From assembly GCF_001310815.1 (NCBI RefSeq), contig NZ_BAZK01000009.1, positions 176,941 through 240,940 on the forward strand: a stretch of 64,000 nt of DNA, written 5' to 3'. The position numbers and the translations under genes were made by a program. Below the pieces are notes generated by a model. The model did not search any database. It had not been told where the DNA came from and saw only the letters and a list, made by a program, of their open reading frames with translations. The DNA comes from Pseudovibrio denitrificans JCM 12308 (GTDB lineage Bacteria; Pseudomonadota; Alphaproteobacteria; Rhizobiales; Stappiaceae). Shown here in pieces: positions 56,090-64,000 of the stretch. How positions within the stretch are numbered: the stretch's first letter is position 1; each line of letters begins with the position of its first letter.

Positions 56090-57160
56090 ATGAGCACTTT
56101 GATGACAACCACTGCAGCAGAACTCCATAAAATTGAAAGCCTCATTCCCGGCATCGAGTTTGATAAAGCCATTGAGCTTTTTGGCACGGAAGCCAAGCTT
56201 CACAATCTGACGCTGGAGGAAATCACCGGCAAGCATTACCGCGTGAACTCTCCATTTGGGATGGTTGAGTTTGTAAAGGTGGATGCGCAGGCAAAGCTGA
56301 TGATCTCCGCTCCATCTCAGGATGCACTGCATCTGGTGAAGGAGAGCATTGAGCATCTGATCGGGCACATCGACATCAATATTCCGCCTCAGATGGTTTG
56401 GTGTGGAGATTTCACTGCCGGTGTACACCCGCCAAATTTTTTGGAAGTTCGCGTTGTTCGCACAGCTGCGTTCAGCTCCAATTTCATCCGCGTGACTGTC
56501 TCAGCAAAGGGCATTGAGCGCTTTTTTGAAGGTGGTTTGCACTTCCGTCTGTTGTTTCCCAAGAACTCAAGCTTTGAGGCACGCTGGCCATACTGGAATG
56601 ACAAAGGCCGCACAGTCTGGCCTGAAGGTGATTATGAGCTGATGCGTCCGGTTTATACGGTGCGCCAGTTCGACAAAGCAGTGCAGAGCATAGACTTTGA
56701 TGTCTTCCTCCATGAAGGTGGCCCAACTGCAGATTGGGCAGCTCGAGTTATTGAGGGAGACACAGTGGGCTTGCTTGGCCCGGGTGGCGGCTGGATTCCA
56801 GAAGCAAATTATCTGCTGCTGGCAGGGGATGAAACGGCTATCCCGGCGATCTCCCGTATTCTTGAAAGCTCTCCGGAAGGCACAAAATGTGCTGTAGTGA
56901 TCAGCGTTTCCAAAAAGGGAATGGAAACGCCTATCCCGCTGCAAGACGGCATGAGCCTTGAGTGGGTTTATCGTGATGCTGTTGGGCATGACGGTTTGTT
57001 TGAGGCTGCAAAGCAGATCGAAATTCCCAATGTACAAGAGGCGTTCTGCTGGTTTGCAGCTGAAAAGAAAACGGCCAAGAAAGCTCGCAAACACTTCCGC
57101 AATGAAGTCGGCTTCAAGGCGGACAACTGCTACATTGCAGGGTTCTGGGAAGAGGAGTAA
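56090..57160 (+). CDS. Siderophore-interacting protein (ferric-siderophore reductase) with N-terminal DUF2218 domain
   Basis: A 356-residue flavoprotein that reduces ferric siderophores in the cytoplasm and releases iron. Residues about 1-95 are a DUF2218 domain (KLHNLTLEEITGKHYRVNSP); from about 115 comes an FAD-binding barrel (FLEVRVVRTAAFSSNFIRVT, RPVYTVRQFD) and the C-terminal NAD(P)H-binding SIP domain (LLAGDETAIPAISRILES, CWFAAEKKTAKKARKHFR). DUF2218 plus SIP is a common alphaproteobacterial arrangement. It lies 25 bases downstream of the ATPase. Convergent with feoB, only six bases apart. Confidence 0.93.
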   Translation: MSTLMTTTAAELHKIESLIPGIEFDKAIELFGTEAKLHNLTLEEITGKHYRVNSPFGMVEFVKVDAQAKLMISAPSQDALHLVKESIEHLIGHIDINIPPQMVWCGDFTAGVHPPNFLEVRVVRTAAFSSNFIRVTVSAKGIERFFEGGLHFRLLFPKNSSFEARWPYWNDKGRTVWPEGDYELMRPVYTVRQFDKAVQSIDFDVFLHEGGPTADWAARVIEGDTVGLLGPGGGWIPEANYLLLAGDETAIPAISRILESSPEGTKCAVVISVSKKGMETPIPLQDGMSLEWVYRDAVGHDGLFEAAKQIEIPNVQEAFCWFAAEKKTAKKARKHFRNEVGFKADNCYIAGFWEEE

Positions 57161-57166
57161 TTCCTT

Positions 57167-58989
57167 TTAAAACCCAAGCAGTTTCGCGCCTTGATAGAAG
57201 ATGAAAGACACCGCCCAGGCATAGGTGAGTGACAGGATCAGGGAAAAGCTTGTGAAGCGCCAGCTTTTCCCTTCTGCATGAACTGTAGCGATGGTTGTCA
57301 GGCAAGGCGTGTAAAGCAGGCAGAATAGGCAAAAACTATAGGCTTCCAGCGGTGTGACGCTCATTGTAATGGCTTGAGAAACACCGCTGGTAGAAAGAGC
57401 GTAGATGGTGGAAAGTGACCCGATCACGATCTCCTTGGCGATGAATCCGAAGATCAGAGCCAGGGTGAGATAAGGGTTGATGCCAATGGGCTCCATAATC
57501 GGCTGAAGCAGAACCCCAAGCTGACCGCCGTAGGTGTTTAGCCCTTCCGCACCAACAGGAAGGTTCGTCAGCAACCACACAAGAATGCAGCCGATGATAA
57601 TGAAGCGCGATGCTCTTCTGATAAACTCGCGCACCTCACCCCAACCGCGTAAAAGCACCTGTTTCACTGTCGGAATTCGGTAAGGCGGTATCTCCAACAG
57701 AAACGGTTCCTTGCTTTTGAATTGGCGTGAAAAACTGAAGATCGCGGCAGTCGAAAAGGCGGCAAGAAAGCTGATCACATAAAAGGAAAATAGAACGAGT
57801 GCACCCTTGGAGCTGGGGAAGGTGGCACTGATGATGAAGACGAATACTGCAAGCCGAGCTGAGCACAGTGAAAACGGGATAACGAGCATAGCCAGCAACC
57901 GCAGTGAGCGCGTCCGCATCACGCGTGTCCCCATCAAGCAGGAACATTGCAGCCGAACCCCATCATCTGCATAACGAAAGCCCTGCCATCCAGTCCGACA
58001 CGCCGCATCAAAGCATCCATCAAAAAAGCAGCCCGGGCCAGATAACCGCTGTCTTCCACGGCTGCCATGCAGAAGAAGAACAGCACGAGCAAGGGGACAA
58101 AAGAGGCGACTGTAGACAGACCAAGCCATATGCCGTTGATCAGAAAGCTATTGAGCCAGGCAGGCGCCCATGCTAGCCCCGGCTCCAACAACGTTGCCTG
58201 TACCCAATCTGCACCGCTGCTCACAAGATCTTGCGAGGGCAAGCCGATCTCCCAGATAACCGAGAATATGACCAGCATGCTGAGGAAGAACATAGGCAAA
58301 CCAAGCAGAGGATGCAGGAACAGCTGATCCAGCTTCTCCGTCAGTGTCTTCGGCCATATTTTGGGAAGAGTGACACATCCTTTCAGCGCATCATCAAGCG
58401 TTTGCTCGGTCATCAGTGTTTTGAAAAGAGAGTCATAATCAGCCAGAACCGGCTTGCTCGCAAACTCAGAACTGAGGCTTTCAGACACCTGCTTCATGGC
58501 GCCTTCAAAGCCAGTGCCATACTTGGCGCTGATAAGGGCCACTGGCATCTTGAGAGAGTCCTGAAGCTTCTCCAGGTCAAATGTGATGCCAAGCTTGTGC
58601 GCCTCATCGCACATGTTGAGCATAACAACGGCAGGCAGGCCCAAAGCTTTAACCTGCAACGGCATCAGGATTTGACGCTCAATCTGCGCAGCATTGATGA
58701 CGATGATCACCAGATCGACGGGAAATTTGGTCAGGAAGCGGTTCACCACCGCTTCGTCTTCAGACCCACCCTCCAGATTATAAATCCCTGGCAAATCAAC
58801 ATATTCCACTTTTCGGCCGTCCAAAGGAACACGTGCGCGCATTACGTTCACGGTGATGCCCGGCCAGTTGCCGACCGATGCCCGTGCATTGGTGATGCGG
58901 TTGAACAGCATGGATTTGCCCGTGTTGGGCTGCCCGATAAGTGCAATCCGAGGTGTGCTTTGGGCTCCTGTCTCAGGCCGGGGATTCAT
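57167..58989 (-). CDS. feoB: Ferrous iron transporter FeoB, apparent frameshift
   Basis: Inner-membrane ferrous iron importer of about 607 residues, at the short end for FeoB. The N-terminal G domain has IGQPNTGKSMLFN (G1), DLPGIYNL (G3) and NMCDEA (G4). The gate motif GFGCNVPA is followed by a frame break near 57937; one added base gives GFGCNVPALMGTRVMRTRSL and restores the channel helices. The second gate region has PCLTTIATVHAEGKSW. ATG 58989 is preferred over the earlier in-frame ATG at 59106 and overlaps the feoA stop by 17 bases, so feoAB are coupled. Confidence 0.92.
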
Positions 58990-59302
58990 CGCCTTTGATC
59001 TCCTCCACAACAACGCACCGCGCTTCAGAACGGCGGATGGCCACCTGTGTCGCCTGATTGACCCGCAGCAACATGGGGCCACCCAACCAGGCCAGTCGAA
59101 TAACACTCACCTCTTTGCCGATATTGATGCCGAGAGCATTCAGGCGAACCACCAATGCGCGGCCATCAGCTGTCTCTTCACTCTCGATTGCGCGCACAAC
59201 AGCTCGTTCACCCTTGAGAAGTTGATCGAGACTGCGTGTTTGGGATGCGTTGCTCATGATCTGCTTGTGAGGTGTTGAAATGAAGTTGAGGTTTAAACTC
59301 AT
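58973..59302 (-). CDS. feoA: Ferrous iron transport protein FeoA
   Basis: A small SH3-like protein needed for FeoB function, 109 residues from 59302 or 94 from the in-frame ATG at 59257. The core is KGERAVVRAIES, then RLNALGINIGKEVSVIRLAW and GPMLLRVNQATQVAIRRSEA, which is the typical FeoA fold. It overlaps feoB. Expression is probably iron- or oxygen-controlled; upstream at 59384-59413 is a dyad that could be an operator. The shorter start has only a weak ribosome site, so the longer one cannot be excluded. Confidence 0.9.
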   Translation of the reverse strand: MSLNLNFISTPHKQIMSNASQTRSLDQLLKGERAVVRAIESEETADGRALVVRLNALGINIGKEVSVIRLAWLGGPMLLRVNQATQVAIRRSEARCVVVEEIKGDESPA

Positions 59303-59562
59303 GAATACACAAGCCGATCCCGGAAATGTGGTTATGGGTTTCTTGCCTGACCTGATCCAACTTGAAGCAATGTTCTCAAGGACTGCCTAACCTAGGGATA
59401 TGCCCTAAAGGCAAGCCTGATATCTGTTTAAACCCTAGGATCTACCTGCGATTAAGTTGCATGTGCAGATTGATAATATGAGTGTAATGAACTAGTTAAA
59501 AATCATTAATTGGTTAGCCAGAGCGACTCGTTCGAGCCAGGCCGTCGAGCGCTAGGTAGAAA
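59303..59562. promoter_or_regulatory. Divergent promoter region of feoAB and the MFS/receptor operon, with dyad
   Basis: No gene is seen in these 260 bases. The dyad TAGGG-ATATG-CCCTA (59393-59407) is flanked by TGCCT and AGGCA (59384-59388, 59409-59413), giving two stacked inverted repeats. CCCTAGG recurs at 59433-59439. This could be an operator for an iron regulator acting on both sides. It does not fit TGA-N9-TCA. Confidence 0.45.
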
Positions 59563-60891
59563 ATGGCTAACGACAGCGACACCCTTATTGCAGGGCAGGG
59601 GCGTACATCTTTCCAATTTGAGCAAGGCGAACGCACCGCACGTTCAGTTATCGTTGTTCTTGCGGGGCTTTATGTAGCGCAGGCCATTCCGGTCTATCTG
59701 GTTGCCGCGGCCATGCCGGCCATCTTCAGAGCTCAGGGCATCAGTCTGGTTAGCATTGGTTCCATGGCACTTTTGATGCTGCCATGGGTCATCAAGTTCC
59801 TCTGGGCGCCATTGGTGGACAGATACTACGTTGCAGCTTTGGGAAAACGCCGCAGCTGGATTATCCCAATGCAGCTCGTCTCTGTCGGCATCATCACCTA
59901 TCTCTCCACGCTCAACGTTGCAGAGCACTTGCACATCCTGTTCCCGCTGCTGATGGTTCTGGCGCTGTCCTCCTCCACGCAGGACATCGCGACAGACGGC
60001 TTTGCAGTGGAGCATCTGGCGCCGAAGGACCAGCCACTGGGCAATGCAGTTCAAGGTGGCAGTGTCGCCGCCGGCGTCTTGATCGGCGGCTCTCTTTCTC
60101 TATTCCTGCATGATCTATGGGGTTGGAGTGCTGCACTCAAGACAGCTGCCGCTCTCTCCTTCCTGACTTTGTTGCCGCTGCTCTTCTTCAGGGAAAACCC
60201 ACGCAAAGACAAAACAGCGGAAGGTGAGGGCAAGTCACGACCGTCCATCATCAGGTTCGTAAAACGCCACAGCACCTTGATGTTGCTGTTCTTCGCCTTG
60301 CTGTTCCGCCTGCCAGAAGGTCTGGTGAAAGGCGTCGAGCAAGCGTTCCTCGTCGATTTCGGTTTCACACTCTCTCAAATCGGCATGGTCAGCGGTGGAG
60401 CCGCAGCCTGTGTCGGCCTGGGTGGTTCAGCCATCGCGGTGGTGTTGATCAAACGTGCAGGACTGATGCAGTTCCTATGGCTCATCGGCGGCCTACGTAC
60501 CTTGTGTTTCCTCGGCTACGCAACAGTTGCATTGCTGGATTACCGAGGTGTTGCTGTGCTGGTTGGCCTGTCAGCGGCCAACACCTTCATTCGTTACATG
60601 GAAATCGTCGGCCTCTACAGCGCCTTCATGCGGGGCAGCTCACTCAAACAAGCCGGAACGGACTTCACCATCCTCAGCTGCGCAAACCTGCTGGTTTACA
60701 TGTTGGGCAGTGTTGCCGCGGGCATGATCGCTCAGCATTCCGGCTACGGCATTCTCTTCTCGCTCGCCACCGTCTGCTCTGTCGCAGGCATTCTGGCCAG
60801 CATGCACTTCTTCAAAAAAGCATCCATCGGCAAGGGGCAACAAACTGCCGAAGGTGCTGAACTCTCAACCACATCTACCGTAAATACTTAG
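59563..60891 (+). CDS. RhtX/FptX-like MFS siderophore importer
   Basis: A 442-residue, twelve-helix major facilitator protein. AIPVYLVAAAMPAIFRAQGI, LPWVIKFLWAPLVDRYY, STQDIATDGFAVEHL and GNAVQGGSVAAGVLIGG are typical of the AmpG-related RhtX/FptX group, single-protein inner-membrane importers for siderophores such as rhizobactin 1021 or pyochelin. The downstream gene, ten bases away, encodes a TonB receptor, the usual pairing. This gives the cell a second uptake route independent of the ABC importer. Confidence 0.88.
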   Translation: MANDSDTLIAGQGRTSFQFEQGERTARSVIVVLAGLYVAQAIPVYLVAAAMPAIFRAQGISLVSIGSMALLMLPWVIKFLWAPLVDRYYVAALGKRRSWIIPMQLVSVGIITYLSTLNVAEHLHILFPLLMVLALSSSTQDIATDGFAVEHLAPKDQPLGNAVQGGSVAAGVLIGGSLSLFLHDLWGWSAALKTAAALSFLTLLPLLFFRENPRKDKTAEGEGKSRPSIIRFVKRHSTLMLLFFALLFRLPEGLVKGVEQAFLVDFGFTLSQIGMVSGGAAACVGLGGSAIAVVLIKRAGLMQFLWLIGGLRTLCFLGYATVALLDYRGVAVLVGLSAANTFIRYMEIVGLYSAFMRGSSLKQAGTDFTILSCANLLVYMLGSVAAGMIAQHSGYGILFSLATVCSVAGILASMHFFKKASIGKGQQTAEGAELSTTSTVNT

Positions 60892-60900
60892 GGGGCAAAA

Positions 60901-63102
60901 ATGAAAAGCGTCGCAATGGGGAACAAAGGTTCCCTCGCGCGGTTGCTGCTATGCACCGTCGCGCCTTTAGCAATGTTTCAAACAGCATCCACCGCAACCG
61001 CACAAGAGGCCATCGAAGACGACACCGACCTCACCGTCGTCGTAACCGCCAGCCGCACCGAGGAGTCCATTTCTTCTATTCCAGGTACTGTGCAGGTGAT
61101 TGGTCAGGATGAAATTAAAGGTGCTGTCGATGCATCTGGCGATATCACATCTGCATTGGCACGCCTCGTTCCAGGCTTTTCGCTTGATAACGAAACTCTT
61201 TCTGGCGGTGGCCAGAACTTTCGTGGTCGCTCTGTTCAGATTCTCGTAAATGGGGCCCCGCGCACAACTGCGTTGCGCAAACTGAGCCGTGCACTCAGCC
61301 TGATTGATCCAAACAGCATCGAACGGATTGAAGTCATCAACGGGGCAAGCGCTGTCTATGGTGACGGGGCCACCGGTGGTGTCATTAACATCATCACGAA
61401 GACCGCTGAAGAAGAAGGTTGGTCAGGCGAAGTTAGCACTACAATTTCTGCATCTGAACGAGATGTGAAAGACAGTCTGAATGTCCTGACAAGCGTTAAT
61501 GCTGGCTTCCGGCAAGAGAATACTCATGCTCATGTCAGTGGTCAGTTTAAAAATACCGGTGACATGTTTGACGGTTCCGGAACTCAGATCTCTGAGGATC
61601 CGATTACTGGACAGGGCGGAGGCTCAGGTATTGAGCAGTACAACCTTTCCGGTCAGCTGGGATACGAGGGTGACGCATTTGATGTCACTATCTACGCAAA
61701 TCTCGTTAAGATGGAACAGGAGATCAAGTACCAGACAGACTACACAACGGATCCTGTCTCTATCGATCCAAGTAAACCGTATCTGGGTCTTCCACCGCTT
61801 GAAGACAGTAAGAACATCAACGCGACATTCAATTTCTATGAAGTTGGTGGGCTCTTTGATGCAAAGATTGAGCTGTATTACAACGATGCCGAAAAGCGAG
61901 CAGCATTTGTACCCTTAAGTGCTGCAAATCCAGTCGCTTATTTGCCAGATGTAAATGAGTCTCAAACCGTGCTGTTTGCGAAGCAAGCGGGTGTGAGAAC
62001 TACCTTCGATGCAGAGCTCAACTCTATCTATGAGGGTTTGGCGCTGACTTGGGGGAGCGACTACAGCTACAATGATATCAGCCAAACTATTCCCGATGGG
62101 CGTGATATCATCTCACCAATGAAGCAGCATGGCTTTGCACAATTCGCTCAGGTCAAAGCACCGATCGGAGAAATGTTTGAAGTGCGCGGCGGAGTTCGTC
62201 ATGAGCGTTTCTTCTTACGCATGGACAGCTTTGTTCGCCCGAATGCTTTGGTTCCGAACCCATTCTATACGAACCCAGGTGATCCACTTACCGCGACAAT
62301 TGGTGAACACACGTTTACTGCTGCGGATAAAGACTATAGCGCTACAGTGTTTAATTTGGGCGGCGTTGCTCACCTAAATGATAAGCTTGATGTATTTGCA
62401 GGTTTTTCTCAGGGCTTCTCAGTCCCGGATGTCGGCTCATTTACAAGACGCGCTATGCCGCTAAATCCATTTGTTGATGGTGTTGTAGATGTTTCTGATG
62501 TGGCACCTGAAGCGGTGATCGTGAACAACTTCGAGCTGGGTGCACGTTACAACACGCAAGCATTATCCCTCTCCGTATCTGCTTTTTACTCCACTTCAGA
62601 TAAGGGGGTAAATTTTGACGATGCGACGCAGACAGTTTTGCAGGCTGAGGAGCGCATTTGGGGGGCAGAGCTTAACATCCGCGGGCAACTGAATGAAGCT
62701 TGGGGTGCAGGAGCTGTGCTCGCCTATAAAGAAGGTGTTTGGGATGAGAATAAAGATGGCGATCTTGATGAGGATCTGCCGAACAATCGCATCGGCTCGC
62801 CATTCAAAGCCACGGTGTTCTCAGACTACAGCTTCGGTAATGGCTTTAGCCTTCAAGGTGAAGCTGTGTTTGGTTCAGGTCGCAGTGGCAAAGAAGGTGC
62901 TAAAGGAGATCTGAAAAAACTCAAGCCAACCTTCACAATGAATGCGAGTGCTAGTTACAACTCCGACTACGGTGACTTCCGCTTTGGTGCCACAAACATC
63001 TTCGACACCAAACAACAAAACACCACCGCCACAGCGCTACGCGACCGCGAAGTCCCAGCCGAAGGCCGCCGCTTCTTCTTGCAGTACACGAAGACGTTCT
63101 GA
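60901..63102 (+). CDS. TonB-dependent siderophore receptor, partner of RhtX-like importer
   Basis: A 733-residue outer-membrane receptor. The signal peptide (LLLCTVAPLAMFQTASTATA) is followed by the TonB-box-like DLTVVVTAS (about residues 43-51), then plug motifs (VQVIGQDEIKGA, NFRGRSVQILVNGAPR, IERIEVINGASAVYGDGATG, GVINIITKT) and a barrel ending in QYTKTF with the terminal Phe. The plug matches RhtA/FepA-like receptors more than FhuA. It is ten bases downstream of the MFS importer. The 3' coding end (63001-63060: 26 C, 10 G) is C-rich. Confidence 0.92.
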   Translation: MKSVAMGNKGSLARLLLCTVAPLAMFQTASTATAQEAIEDDTDLTVVVTASRTEESISSIPGTVQVIGQDEIKGAVDASGDITSALARLVPGFSLDNETLSGGGQNFRGRSVQILVNGAPRTTALRKLSRALSLIDPNSIERIEVINGASAVYGDGATGGVINIITKTAEEEGWSGEVSTTISASERDVKDSLNVLTSVNAGFRQENTHAHVSGQFKNTGDMFDGSGTQISEDPITGQGGGSGIEQYNLSGQLGYEGDAFDVTIYANLVKMEQEIKYQTDYTTDPVSIDPSKPYLGLPPLEDSKNINATFNFYEVGGLFDAKIELYYNDAEKRAAFVPLSAANPVAYLPDVNESQTVLFAKQAGVRTTFDAELNSIYEGLALTWGSDYSYNDISQTIPDGRDIISPMKQHGFAQFAQVKAPIGEMFEVRGGVRHERFFLRMDSFVRPNALVPNPFYTNPGDPLTATIGEHTFTAADKDYSATVFNLGGVAHLNDKLDVFAGFSQGFSVPDVGSFTRRAMPLNPFVDGVVDVSDVAPEAVIVNNFELGARYNTQALSLSVSAFYSTSDKGVNFDDATQTVLQAEERIWGAELNIRGQLNEAWGAGAVLAYKEGVWDENKDGDLDEDLPNNRIGSPFKATVFSDYSFGNGFSLQGEAVFGSGRSGKEGAKGDLKKLKPTFTMNASASYNSDYGDFRFGATNIFDTKQQNTTATALRDREVPAEGRRFFLQYTKTF

Positions 63103-63258
63103 TCTTAATAATTTAAGAGACAGAGCGATCCTCTGCCTCTTTGCTGAAAATCACACTAGCTAATGAGTTTAGGCGTAACTTTTGATTGTCGTGATGTAGA
63201 CAAGGTGCCTGTACATATGTGAACGTCAAATAAGAAGAACACTTAAGAGGACCGTACC

Positions 63259-63807
63259 GTGCTGCTGAATACGCCGATTTGTGAATTTGGTTGGAAAGCT
63301 CCCGATTTCACGCTTAAAGATGCTGATGGGCAGGGTTTTACGATGTCGGAGCACATAGGTGAGAATGGTCTGCTGATTGCATTTATCTGTAATCATTGTC
63401 CGTATGTTCAGGCGATTGGTGACCGACTGGCGGCAGACACCAAACTTTTGATGTCAGAAGGCTTTGGCGTGTTAGCGGTCATGTCTAATGACTACAAATC
63501 TGTCCCAGCAGATTCTCCTCCTAAAATGAAAGAGTTCGCGGAGCTCTATGGATTTGAGTTTCCATATCTGATCGATGAAGACCAATCTGTCGGCAAGACC
63601 TATGGCGCCGTATGTACGCCAGATTTTTTTGGCTTGAACAACAAAGGCGAACTCCAGTATCGCGGTCGGCTGGATGATGCAGGGTTTAATGACCCCACAG
63701 GACGAACACCCGAGTTGCTCAACGCAATGCACTTGATTGCTGAAACTGGCTCCGGACCTAAAAAACAAGTGCCGAGCATGGGATGTTCAATAAAGTGGAC
63801 AAGTTAG
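63259..63807 (+). CDS. Thioredoxin-like redoxin (AhpC/TSA superfamily)
   Basis: A 182-residue thioredoxin-fold protein. WKAPDFTLKDADGQGFTMSE opens the AhpC/TSA-type domain, and the active site reads ICNHCPYVQ, a Cys-x-x-Cys pair. GVLAVMSNDYKSVPADSPPK and KTYGAVCTPDFFG follow. Members of this group are cytoplasmic thioredoxin-like proteins of uncertain substrate. The start is GTG 63259 with AAGAGG upstream. There is no operon partner in the window. Confidence 0.85.
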   Translation: MLLNTPICEFGWKAPDFTLKDADGQGFTMSEHIGENGLLIAFICNHCPYVQAIGDRLAADTKLLMSEGFGVLAVMSNDYKSVPADSPPKMKEFAELYGFEFPYLIDEDQSVGKTYGAVCTPDFFGLNNKGELQYRGRLDDAGFNDPTGRTPELLNAMHLIAETGSGPKKQVPSMGCSIKWTS

Positions 63808-63896
63808 TTCCATAATGTTGATTTTGCGTTTTATGGCCAGAAATTGCATTCAGCTACACAGCTTGCTTAACTCTTCCCCTACCTAAAAAGTCAAAG

Positions 63897-63953
63897 ACCT
63901 CCACCATAGGTGGAGGTTTGAAACGCTTCGCTTGAACCACTAGAAGTGGTTTT
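63897..63953. repeat. Two tandem tight hairpins at window end
   Basis: ACCTCCACC-ATA-GGTGGAGGT (63897-63917) and AACCACT-AGA-AGTGGTT (63935-63951), each with a 3-base loop, separated by 17 bases. On the minus strand the first is followed by CTTTGACTTTTT, so it could be a terminator for a gene entering from the right. Short paired hairpins like these also occur at the ends of IS200/IS605 elements. The window ends too soon to choose. Confidence 0.4.
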
Positions 63954-64000
63954 GTGAACGCTCAATAACTAAGTTTAAACAGGTCGTTCAAGTCTGACTT

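Noticed and set aside
63103..63258. Terminator between the second TonB receptor and the redoxin gene
   Set aside because: Only a 5-bp CAGAG/CTCTG stem without a proper T run was found; too weak to list.

Overview
The window looks like a chromosomal segment of a marine, probably host-associated alphaproteobacterium. The gene families, TRAP and BCCT transporters, iron genes and moderate GC content suggest a Pseudovibrio/Stappiaceae-like organism, but this is inferred from gene content and not proven. No rRNA, tRNA, CRISPR array or complete insertion sequence was seen.

Layout. 1-4669 (minus) holds most of a type V autotransporter with nearly identical 549-bp passenger repeats; its barrel runs off the left edge. 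5009-6158 holds an NsrR-like Rrf2 regulator facing two tiny membrane proteins behind a structured leader. 6318-9719 encodes an unrecognised 1133-residue helical/coiled-coil protein. 9749-17469 (minus) is a copper-resistance block (cusB, cusA, copA, cueR) with two textbook CueR promoters. 17841-20015 is katG. 20133-23448 is a TPP-riboswitch-controlled thiamine importer (thiBPQ).

25624-34298 is the most interesting catabolic region. A GntR regulator faces genes for a DUF1185 protein, an alpha/beta hydrolase, a flavin reductase, a luciferase-like monooxygenase, an aldehyde dehydrogenase, a BCCT transporter, a succinate-semialdehyde dehydrogenase and a carboxymuconolactone-decarboxylase-like protein. 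The enzyme set matches the trigonelline (N-methylnicotinate) route known from Acinetobacter baylyi (TgnA-E), with the BCCT protein as likely importer.

34414-36748 (minus) carries a SnoaL-like protein, an EamA exporter and a glutathionyl-hydroquinone reductase, divergent from a LysR regulator. 37763-48845 is a hexonate/sugar-acid region: IclR regulator, dgoK, dgoA, YhcH-like protein, SDR, DapA-family enzyme, enolase-superfamily dehydratase, TRAP transporter and an IclR-SMP-30 fusion. Together these could run a De Ley-Doudoroff-type pathway. 48854-63102 is an iron block: TetR regulator, TonB receptor, ferric-siderophore ABC importer, siderophore reductase, feoAB, an RhtX-like MFS importer and a second TonB receptor. 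No siderophore biosynthesis genes are seen. A thioredoxin-like redoxin and two tight hairpins close the window.

Two patterns cut across the window. (1) Fifteen single-base frame breaks interrupt twelve otherwise intact genes; 13 of 15 are repaired by adding one base, often in a short homopolymer. This points to sequencing or assembly error rather than gene decay, so the split genes are annotated as whole genes. (2) Genes at convergent boundaries without hairpin terminators often have very C-rich, G-poor 3' coding ends, consistent with Rho-dependent termination signals embedded in coding sequence.
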